A stretch of 59,020 nt of DNA from Maribacter antarcticus DSM 21422 (GTDB lineage Bacteria > Bacteroidota > Bacteroidia > Flavobacteriales > Flavobacteriaceae), in the NCBI RefSeq assembly GCF_000621125.1, contig NZ_JHZC01000020.1, positions 1-59,020 of the forward strand, written 5' to 3'. The translations under genes were made by a program, and so were the position numbers. Within the stretch, counting starts at the first letter, position 1. Every line of letters starts with the position of its first letter. A model generated the notes under the pieces. It saw nothing but the letters and a program-made list of their open reading frames with translations. It did not search any database and had not been told where the DNA came from. Shown one piece after another: positions 51,541 to 58,481 of this stretch.

Positions 51541-52407
51541 TTAAATTTCCTTTTGGAGTGCTCTGAATTTATTGGGAGTTAGGTTTGCTTTCTTTTTAAA
51601 AGCTTGAATAAAATGCGAAATGTTTTTAAACCCACATTCGTATCCTATTTCACTTACAGTTAGGTTAGTTCCTAGCAACAGGGTTTTGGAGTGGTCTAAT
51701 CTTTTATCGATTAACCACCTACTTGGTGTCGTGTTAAAACATTTTTTGAACTCACGTTTAAAGGAAGATAAACTTTTACCACAAAGTTTGGCAAAATCAG
51801 CTATTTGCAACTCGTATTGAAAATTTTCTGTCATAATATTTTCAATATTAGATTTGGCATTTTGCGTTATTGAATTGAAGAAAAATAGCAGTTCGTTATT
51901 ATTTGAATTGAGCACTATATTAAAGAGTAATTCTTTAAATTTAATTTCCACTAGTTCTTTCGGAATTTCTTCCCCTTGCTTTAAATAATGAAAGATGCTT
52001 TCTATTAATGTTTTAAATACAGCATTTGTAGTAATTTCGAAAATTTGAGTATGCTCTTTCTGATGATTTAATTCTCTTTTAAATGAGGGATTTTCGGTAA
52101 TAAACCTTTTGATGAATTTATCGTTGATAAAGAAAAGCATTACACAATAATCACTTTCTAGATATTGCTTTGTTGTATAAACCCCTTTTCTTACAAACAG
52201 CGTGTCTCCTGCTGTAAGTTTATGTGTTTTATTTGAGGTAATCCAATCTTTTCTACCACTTACAACATATGTTATTAAGTGATTCTCAATCCATAGTTGA
52301 TATTCTTCAATATTAAGAGGACATTTATATTCTACGAATAAGAAATCATTCCCAACAAGCTTGTTGAATTTCGGATGATTTTTAAAGTACTCGTATGCGT
52401 TAATCAC
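51541..52407 (-). CDS. AraC-family regulator
   Basis: A 288-residue protein. The N-terminal 170 residues form a cupin-like sensing domain (WIENHLITYVVSGRKDWITSN, KLTAGDTLFVRKGVYTTKQYLE). The C-terminal AraC domain is LQIADFAKLCGKSLSSFKREFKK, TTPSRWLIDKRLDHSKTLL, LTVSEIGYECGFKNISHFIQAFKK. It is the first gene of its unit and the likely regulator of OsmC/MddA/RidA. Unit ends GTTAGGCATA/TATGTCTAAC (9 of 10). Confidence 0.85.
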   Translation of the reverse strand: MINAYEYFKNHPKFNKLVGNDFLFVEYKCPLNIEEYQLWIENHLITYVVSGRKDWITSNKTHKLTAGDTLFVRKGVYTTKQYLESDYCVMLFFINDKFIKRFITENPSFKRELNHQKEHTQIFEITTNAVFKTLIESIFHYLKQGEEIPKELVEIKFKELLFNIVLNSNNNELLFFFNSITQNAKSNIENIMTENFQYELQIADFAKLCGKSLSSFKREFKKCFNTTPSRWLIDKRLDHSKTLLLGTNLTVSEIGYECGFKNISHFIQAFKKKANLTPNKFRALQKEI

Positions 52408-52436
52408 TATGTTGATTTCAATTTTTAATTATGTCT

Positions 52437-52621
52437 AACGTTTAGTATAAGAAACGTAGGGCAATAAATAAGCACTATGTTTCGGTTTCTAACTTAGCTA
52501 AATATAAATATTTTGCTTTTATATTTTTTCGTAAAGACCAAATTTTATATTTAGCGGACTTTGTAAATAGACACAGAACTTTGGAGTTAACACAAAAGCC
52601 CTATGTTTTTTATACATTGTT
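52437..52621 (-). repeat. attC-like site E36 (185 bp class)
   Basis: AAC at 52437 and GTT at 52619. The arms GTATAAGAAACGTAGGGC and GCCCTATGTTTTTTATAC pair. The inner part has CCAAATTTTATATTTAGCGG. Confidence 0.8.
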
Positions 52622-52650
52622 GGCAGTAGTATTTTAATTTCTCAACAATT

Positions 52651-53109
52651 TCATTCAGATGGTTTAGAAAACTTATTTCTAAAGTTAAAAGCTACTTGTG
52701 ATGAACCGTTTTTTTGTAAATAATCTAACTTTTTAACTGCCTCTTGAATTGTAGGAAATTCTCCTTTAGGTATCCACCACATTGCTGTATAAACCTTACC
52801 GTAAGAATGAAACCATTCTTTTCTTTTTTTTAAAAAATCTGTATGAAAAGTTTTGTACACAAACATTTCTAACGACTCAATTGTTTCCCATAGAGATACA
52901 TTTATAATAACCTGTTCATCATTATAAGGATTGAAGTTAGTTGCGTCATTATTCTCATCTTTCAATCTCCAGACAAAACCTTTGGTATTTTCAGCTAAAT
53001 CATTAACTCTGTCTAAGTTGTCTACAAACTCTTTCATAATCGGGTCATCAATATTTACTCCTTTCATTCGAGCAATATTAATTTCTGCAATTTGGTATTT
53101 TTTTATCAT
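52651..53109 (-). CDS. DUF3291 family protein
   Basis: A 152-residue cytoplasmic protein. The monooxygenase-like ferredoxin fold of DUF3291 is recognisable: YQIAEINIARMKGVNIDDPIM, KGFVWRLKDE, VIINVSLWETIESLEMFVYKT, HTDFLKKRKEWFH, TAMWWIPKGEFPT. Substrate unknown. It is the last gene of a three-gene unit with a secreted cupin and a Crp-type regulator. Unit ends GTTGGCAGTA/TACTGCCAAC are perfect. Confidence 0.8.
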   Translation of the reverse strand: MIKKYQIAEINIARMKGVNIDDPIMKEFVDNLDRVNDLAENTKGFVWRLKDENNDATNFNPYNDEQVIINVSLWETIESLEMFVYKTFHTDFLKKRKEWFHSYGKVYTAMWWIPKGEFPTIQEAVKKLDYLQKNGSSQVAFNFRNKFSKPSE

Positions 53110-53158
53110 TTTTTTACAAAGTGTCTTTTATATTAAAGTGAAATATGTTGGCTGTAGT

Positions 53159-53548
53159 TTATTCCAATATATGAGTTAATTTTGTTTCATGATTATTTAA
53201 ATAGGTAACGACAAATTTCAGTTTTTGACTTTCTGAATTATTATTAAAATGGATTATTGTTTTTTCAGCAGGCTCAATAAATGCTTCCCCTTTCTTTAAT
53301 ACTATTGCTTTTTCTCCTTCAATTTGAAAGAGGCATTCTCCAGATATAATATATCCAATAACTATACAAGGGTGTTTATGTTTAAGAGCTTTAAAACCTT
53401 CTTTAAATTCTATTTCAGTCGTTTTTATATTAGAAAAACATTGTGTTTCAATATTTGATTCTTGTAAATTCTTTCGAGTAATGACTTTTTGTGAAAATGA
53501 ATTATAATTGGTTAAAAAGAGAACAATAATTATTAAATAATGCTTCAT
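53159..53548 (-). CDS. secreted cupin-domain protein
   Basis: Start chosen at 53548 (MKHYLIIIVLFLTNYNSFSQ), a Sec signal peptide; the upstream ATG adds 13 residues that spoil it. About 129 residues. Cupin motif 1 is FKALKHKHPCIVIGYIISGECLFQIEGE with metal-type His residues; motif 2 is KGEAFIEPAEKTIIHFNN. Small exported cupins of this kind bind or modify small molecules. Middle gene between DUF3291 and a Crp-type regulator. Confidence 0.75.
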   Translation of the reverse strand: MKHYLIIIVLFLTNYNSFSQKVITRKNLQESNIETQCFSNIKTTEIEFKEGFKALKHKHPCIVIGYIISGECLFQIEGEKAIVLKKGEAFIEPAEKTIIHFNNNSESQKLKFVVTYLNNHETKLTHILE

Positions 53549-53607
53549 GAAAACTATATTTATAGATTTTGACAAAGATATTTTCAATTATTTTATTATT
53601 CATTGAC

Positions 53608-54171
53608 CTAGGTTAACTTCTTAAGTCGACTTAAAGATTCTGGTTTAATTCCTAAATAAGAAGCAATTTGATATTGAGGAATTAGTTGTTCTATATTAGG
53701 GTAATTTTTCAGTAAAAACTCATATCGTTCTCGAGCAGTATCCATTAAAAGAGTCGTTTCTCTTTTACATTTTCGAATGAATAAAGTCTCAGATATTAAT
53801 TTACTTAATTTATAAAATTCAGAATCTGTATTTAAAAGTTTTTGATAGTTTGAACTTGATAAATAATATACTGTTGAATTAGATAACGCTTGTATATAAC
53901 CTTTAGTGGGAGTTTGTGTAATAAAGCTAGTATATGAGCTCATATATGTTTTAGGCATGTAGAAGTCAATGTTAAATTCGGTACCATTCTTTATTATGTA
54001 AGAACGAAATATTCCATTATTTACTAACGCAATAAATGAACATACTTTTCCTGGTTGTATTAATAAATCATTTTTTTGATAATCGGTTTTTTCGACATGA
54101 TTTTCCAATAAGTCTAAATTTTCCTTTTTTAGATTGATTGAATTCGTGATTTGATTTCTAAATTCGTTCAT
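53608..54171 (-). CDS. Crp/Fnr-family regulator
   Basis: Start chosen at 54171 (MNEFRNQITNSINLKKEN); a TTG start at 54189 would lie within the cassette end. The protein is 187 residues. The cNMP-binding-like core (YQKNDLLIQPGKVCSFIALVNNGIFRSYI) is followed by the HTH YQIASYLGIKPESLSRLKKLT. First gene of the unit, probably controlling the cupin and DUF3291 genes. Confidence 0.8.
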   Translation of the reverse strand: MNEFRNQITNSINLKKENLDLLENHVEKTDYQKNDLLIQPGKVCSFIALVNNGIFRSYIIKNGTEFNIDFYMPKTYMSSYTSFITQTPTKGYIQALSNSTVYYLSSSNYQKLLNTDSEFYKLSKLISETLFIRKCKRETTLLMDTARERYEFLLKNYPNIEQLIPQYQIASYLGIKPESLSRLKKLT

Positions 54172-54187
54172 TTTTTTTATTACTGCC

Positions 54188-54374
54188 AACGGCTAAGCTA
54201 TAGGTAATGCGGGAGCAGCGCAGTACTCATTTTCCTTATTTTACACTTAGCTAAAGCAGTTTTTTTGTGTTTATTTTTGTTCTAAATCCCAAATCAAACT
54301 GTTTTGGCGTACCTCCTAAAAATACACAAACCTTTTGATATTGACCAAGCCCCGCATTACGTATAGGTCTTGTT
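54188..54374 (-). repeat. attC-like site E37 (187 bp class, in copy D)
   Basis: AAC at 54188 and GTT at 54372, as E7. The inner hairpin is CCAAATCAAACTGTTTTGG. Confidence 0.75.
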
Positions 54375-54772
54375 AGCGGTTTTATGTAACCCGAACCAAA
54401 CGCTAAAAGACAAGCTATTCCTATATTACCTGTAGATTTTGCCGCTTATAACATGCTGCGATTCACCTAAGCAGACATCAAAAAAATTAATAGGTATAGA
54501 AGGTTTAAGAATACCAGCAAGCCACAAGTCCGTCCGCATATCGATTGCGCAACACTTGCGTTTTGGCGGCAAAAGGGAAAACCCCAAAAGCTGTTCTATT
54601 TTTAAAGGCTAGGGCACACTTAAAAGAGAAACAAATGAAATTGGTACCGTAGATTTGTTGTTGCACTGATAAACGTTCTGTTTGCGAAATGAGTAGGTCT
54701 CTTATAGGGTAAGCAGCAAAAAAGGGAAAGCCCCGATGATTATCTTACTTCTTACCACATATTACTGCTAAC
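54188..54772 (-). mobile_element. ORF-poor repeat cassette, copy D
   Basis: Fourth copy, with borders AACGGCTAAGC and ACTGCTAAC. The minus-strand ORF seen in the other copies is interrupted here: the shared start region reads ATG TTA TAA. This is the best argument that the repeated unit is not protein-coding. The body hairpin GCGCAA-CAC-TTGCGT and both GGGAA...CCCC motifs are kept, one with CCCCAAAAG. Confidence 0.8.
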
Positions 54773-54896
54773 GGTTTGTGTATGGTTAGTTGCGATTGTC
54801 TAGCAACTAATTTAGTAAAAGGAAACCGAACGTTTGGGAAATCCGTAGGATTTTCCGAGTACATACAGACCTAAGCAATTAATTATACACTTTGTT
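54770..54896 (-). repeat. attC-like site E38 (127 bp class)
   Basis: AAC at 54770 and GTT at 54894. The stem is GTGTATGGTTAGTTGC / GCAATTAATTATACAC. The central hairpin GGAAATCC-GTA-GGATTTTCC is a variant with most pairs kept. It encodes the NKVYN tail of the next gene. Confidence 0.8.
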
Positions 54897-56003
54897 AGCG
54901 ATTGTCGGCTTCTTTTCTAATGTTACGCTAAACAGTTCTTCTTTCTTATTTCTTCCTTTCAGTTCTATCTCTCCTTTAGAGCTATATTGATAGTTAGAAT
55001 GGGGTAATAATTCTTTAATTGCACCTGAGATCAGTAGGTCAGATTTTAATTCCTTACAAAGACTTTGAATTCTAGCGGCCGTATTTAAGACATCCCCCGT
55101 AAATACGATTTCTTTTTTTAAGGCTCCAATTTCTCCAATAGTGACTTCACCGAAATGAATCCCTGCTTTGAATCCAATTTCAAAGCCAAATTCATGAAAT
55201 AAAACTTCTTTTTGTTCATTGAGATGATCGCGTATGTCAAAGAAGCATTTGATGCAGCTTGACTGGTTAATCCCCTTGCCAGGTTTCCATGAAATCACGA
55301 CTTCATCTCCTATGTACTGGTAGACTTCACCGAATGAATTGATGATGGAGTCTGACATAATACTGTAATAGGTGTCCAGTAATTTGAAGTATTTTACGTG
55401 GCCTAGAGTTTCGGCTATTGTAGTCGAAGATTTCATGTCTAGGAACATGAAAATCCGCTTTTCAATTTTGGGTTGGTGGTATTTCCCGGAAAAAAAATTT
55501 AAAAGCACCTGATGTCCTAAGTTTTCACTTATAGCTGAATATATCAAACTAACCATAAGCTTTACAGACAACTGAAATAAGGTGATAAGGAAAGAGATAC
55601 TTATTAGGAATCTACCCAATTTTTGCCAAGCATCAACTTCTAGCAAACTTATGCCTGTTTCGAGCGTAGATGCCACAGGAAATAAGAGGACTATAATGAT
55701 AATTAATAAGGTAAGGTAGATTAAGAATTTGTAAAAAAGCTTGGCACTCAGTGATTGGTTTGAGAATCTCTTTTCTAAATAAACCACTTCTAAAACCCCT
55801 ACAATAAGTCCAACCAGGACATTCGCCAGGCTAGCAAAAATCAGCACTGGGATGGTGTAGGAAATACCAGTATCTGGATTGAGGATTTGGTTATGTGTTA
55901 CATCGAACACTGTTATATCAATTATCCATCCAATCAATAACCAGATAATCGCAAAGGGAGTAATCCTTGAAATGTTTCTTTTCGCTTTTGGAGTTATTTT
56001 CAC
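54879..56003 (-). CDS. membrane-bound class III nucleotidyl cyclase
   Basis: A 374-residue protein. Residues 1-165 hold four to five transmembrane helices. Residues 185-355 form a class III cyclase domain: first metal Asp in IFMFLDMKSSTTIAETLG, second in YQYIGDEVVISW, FKAGIHFGEVTIGEIG, and the transition-state region DVLNTAARIQSLCK with Asn and Arg. It makes cAMP or cGMP, base not assignable. The last residues ANKVYN and the TAA stop are encoded by E38. Unit ends GTTAGCGATT/TATCGCTAAC (9 of 10). Confidence 0.85.
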   Translation of the reverse strand: MKITPKAKRNISRITPFAIIWLLIGWIIDITVFDVTHNQILNPDTGISYTIPVLIFASLANVLVGLIVGVLEVVYLEKRFSNQSLSAKLFYKFLIYLTLLIIIIVLLFPVASTLETGISLLEVDAWQKLGRFLISISFLITLFQLSVKLMVSLIYSAISENLGHQVLLNFFSGKYHQPKIEKRIFMFLDMKSSTTIAETLGHVKYFKLLDTYYSIMSDSIINSFGEVYQYIGDEVVISWKPGKGINQSSCIKCFFDIRDHLNEQKEVLFHEFGFEIGFKAGIHFGEVTIGEIGALKKEIVFTGDVLNTAARIQSLCKELKSDLLISGAIKELLPHSNYQYSSKGEIELKGRNKKEELFSVTLEKKPTIANKVYN

Positions 56004-56055
56004 GTTATGTTGACAATGTTAGGTTAAATGTAAGGAATGATGATTTATTATCGCT

Positions 56056-56247
56056 AACGGTTTTGTATGTGAAAAGTAGCGCTGAAAATAAGCGATAATT
56101 TTCGGATGAAACACAAGCCGAATTTTCAAATTTTACTAATTATTTTATTTTTGGAAATTTGTCAAATTTAAAAATTTGGCGACTTCCTAAAAATGCCCGA
56201 ACCCGGCGTGTTAGCAAAGACTCGCGCTATTTTTTATATACGTTGTT
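56056..56247 (-). repeat. attC-like site E39 (192 bp class)
   Basis: AAC at 56056 and GTT at 56245. The arms GTATGTGAAAAGTAGCGC and GCGCTATTTTTTATATAC pair. The inner part AAATTTAAAAATTTGGCGAC is shared with E13. Confidence 0.8.
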
Positions 56248-56256
56248 GTGCTTTCG

Positions 56257-56985
56257 TTATTTTTTTAATCTTTTAATTTCTTTATCAATTTCGGTTATAA
56301 CTGTAATAGTTTTTTCCAACATCATATATGAGTAATTCTGAAAGTTTTCGTTTTCAGCTGTAATATGGGATAATGTATTCAGGAATTCTGTGTCTCCTTT
56401 CAAGTCATTATAATTGTTCGGTATTTTATGGTCAATATCTTTTGTTGTAAAAAGCCTTTTATTCAGCATATTGTATGTGTTCGAGTAAACCTCACTTTTT
56501 AAATCTCTGATGTGTGAATTAACTAAATACGTCTCATCATATAATTCAATAATTTGTTTTCTTAATGAATCGTTTTTTATCGAGTGAAGACCTTTCGATT
56601 TAAGTGTTTCATATGCCATTTGTTGAGGAAAAAATATTTGATATCGATTAATATTTCCAAAACTAAATTGAAGTGAATCATTAAAGGTTGAATTATTATC
56701 TTTCAATAAAGAAAGAATGTGTTGATTTCCTGTAATTATTATTGAGTCTCTCGAAATCAAATTATCTATCTTGATTTTATTATTAGCAATGTCGTTATAA
56801 AGACCGGATAATATTTCCAATTCCAAGTTAGACTCTTTTCTGTTTTCATTCCAATTATTAATTGATAGCGCAATTAAAATTCCAATAACAACAAGGATTA
56901 TTTCTCCAATTGCATAAAGTAAATACTTGCTGAATTTGTTTTCAGTCAGCATTTTTTGTCTAATTTTTCTAAAGAATTTTATCAT
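56257..56985 (-). CDS. DUF6090 family membrane protein
   Basis: A 242-residue protein. A basic N-terminus (MIKFFRKIRQKML) and one transmembrane helix (YLLYAIGEIILVVIGILIALSINNWNE) are followed by a long helical periplasmic domain. This head is diagnostic of DUF6090, abundant in Flavobacteria and of unknown function. Single gene in a unit with ends GTTGTGCTTT/GAAGCACAAC (9 of 10). A second, partial member lies at 58482 in a unit with the same left end. Confidence 0.8.
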   Translation of the reverse strand: MIKFFRKIRQKMLTENKFSKYLLYAIGEIILVVIGILIALSINNWNENRKESNLELEILSGLYNDIANNKIKIDNLISRDSIIITGNQHILSLLKDNNSTFNDSLQFSFGNINRYQIFFPQQMAYETLKSKGLHSIKNDSLRKQIIELYDETYLVNSHIRDLKSEVYSNTYNMLNKRLFTTKDIDHKIPNNYNDLKGDTEFLNTLSHITAENENFQNYSYMMLEKTITVITEIDKEIKRLKK

Positions 56986-57013
56986 TGGTTAGCGGTTTCT
57001 GATAATGAAGCAC

Positions 57014-57198
57014 AACGATTAGTGTATGAGTAGTAAGGGAATAAATACACAATAATTTTCAGTTTAGCACTTAGACAAATTTGCAATTTTACTGTCACCC
57101 TTTTTCATTTAACCGTCAAATTGCAAATTTGGGGAACTTTGTAAATAAGTACTAACTTTCAGTTTAGCACATAACCCTTATTACTTATACACGCTGTT
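57014..57198 (-). repeat. attC-like site E40 (185 bp class)
   Basis: AAC at 57014 and GTT at 57196. The arms GTGTATGAGTAGTAAGGG and CCCTTATTACTTATACAC pair nearly perfectly. The inner hairpin AAATTGCAAATTTGGGG lies near the centre. Confidence 0.85.
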
Positions 57199-57215
57199 AG
57201 CCACTGGCTTTTCCT

Positions 57216-57668
57216 TTATATTCTTATTGTACTAATATAAGTCCAAATAATAAATAATATTTGTAAAGGTATCCTAAACCATAAATACATCATACCGTTA
57301 CCATCAAGTGTTCCTTTTTGGAGATTTACGTTGTTCATAGCAGCATATATATTAGCAGGTAACATTAATAGAAGAAAAATTATAAGTGTCCATCCAGATA
57401 CCATTTTAAGTTTAGGAATTAGTAAACCTATTGCTAATAGAATTTCAAAAACTCCAGTTAAGTAAACAAAAATTTCTTTAAAAGGAATAAACTTAGGAAT
57501 CATCATTGACATTCCTTTTGTAAATGCAAAATGACCAATAGCAGTAAACACAAGCATTATGGACATTGCAATTCTTGCTGAAAATGCAAATTCATATTCT
57601 TTTTTGATAATTTTAATAACTAAAAGAGAGATTGTAAAACTTAATAAAAGTACAATTAGTGGTTTCAT
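57216..57668 (-). CDS. DoxX-like membrane protein
   Basis: Start chosen at 57668 (MKPLIVLLLSFTISLLVIKI); the longer frame to 57731 has no support. About 150 residues, four transmembrane helices: ARIAMSIMLVFTAIGHFAFT, IFVYLTGVFEILLAIGLLIP, SGWTLIIFLLLMLPANIYAAM, WFRIPLQILFIIWTYIST. The GHF motif in helix 2 and the overall spacing suit the DoxX-like family. Downstream of a Crp-type regulator in the same unit (ends GTTAGCCACT/TGTGGCTAAC, 9 of 10). Confidence 0.8.
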   Translation of the reverse strand: MKPLIVLLLSFTISLLVIKIIKKEYEFAFSARIAMSIMLVFTAIGHFAFTKGMSMMIPKFIPFKEIFVYLTGVFEILLAIGLLIPKLKMVSGWTLIIFLLLMLPANIYAAMNNVNLQKGTLDGNGMMYLWFRIPLQILFIIWTYISTIRI

Positions 57669-57732
57669 ATTTTTTTCTAAATTATTTGAATACAAAGGTT
57701 GTAAAAGAAGAAATAAAAATAATGAACCCAAG

Positions 57733-58299
57733 TTAATTAATCCGTTTTCTTATTCTACTCAATGCTTGTGGTGTAACACCAATATATGAGGCGATATATT
57801 TTAATGGAATTTGTTGTAATAATTTAGGACGGTCAATGAATAAGCTCAAGTATCGTTCTTCTGCTGTTTTATTTAATAAGGAAATCTCTCTCTTTGATTT
57901 TATTAAAAATATATTTTCAGCCATTTTTCGACCAATAATATTTCCATTACTTGTTTTTTGATAAACTTCTTCTAAGTCTTTTTTTGAAATCCGCCATAAA
58001 ACACTTTCTGTTAAGGTTTCAATTTGGTATTCAGAAGGCATTTGTGATAAAAAAGAATCATAGCCTGTAACAAACTCATTTTCAAATAGAAAGCCAAAAG
58101 TTAAGTCAGATTCTACTCTTGGAATATAAAGCCTGATTATTCCTTTTGAAATAAAGTATAAATAATTTTCAGTTTTACCGACTTTTAATAGAGGAGTATT
58201 TCTGTCAAGTTTTATTTCTTGTAATTTTGAAGAGAAAAACTCCCAATCAGAATTGTTCATTGGAGAAATATTGTCAATAAATTTTCTAATTTCATCCAT
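57733..58299 (-). CDS. Crp/Fnr-family regulator
   Basis: A 188-residue protein. The beta roll (KLDRNTPLLKVGKTENYLYFISKGIIRLYI) is followed by the HTH KYIASYIGVTPQALSRIRKRI. First gene of its unit, with the DoxX-like gene downstream. The pairing of a Crp-type regulator with DoxX repeats the arrangement at 40666-42357. Confidence 0.8.
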   Translation of the reverse strand: MDEIRKFIDNISPMNNSDWEFFSSKLQEIKLDRNTPLLKVGKTENYLYFISKGIIRLYIPRVESDLTFGFLFENEFVTGYDSFLSQMPSEYQIETLTESVLWRISKKDLEEVYQKTSNGNIIGRKMAENIFLIKSKREISLLNKTAEERYLSLFIDRPKLLQQIPLKYIASYIGVTPQALSRIRKRIN

Positions 58300-58315
58300 T
58301 TTTTTGCTTGTGGCT

Positions 58316-58442
58316 AACGTATTTGTATAAGATTAGTTGCGTGGTTATAGTCATTAACTTACTAAATAAAACAAGAAACAGAGGAAATTCAGAAGATATT
58401 TCCAAGTAGGCAGGAACCAAGCAATTGATTATACACGTTGTT
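58316..58442 (-). repeat. attC-like site E41 (127 bp class)
   Basis: AAC at 58316 and GTT at 58440. The arms are GTATAAGATTAGTTGC and GCAATTGATTATACAC. The central hairpin is GGAAATTC-AGAAGAT-ATTTCC. Confidence 0.75.
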
Positions 58443-58481
58443 GTGCTTTCGTTATTTTTTAATATATTTTTCTAAAGATTT

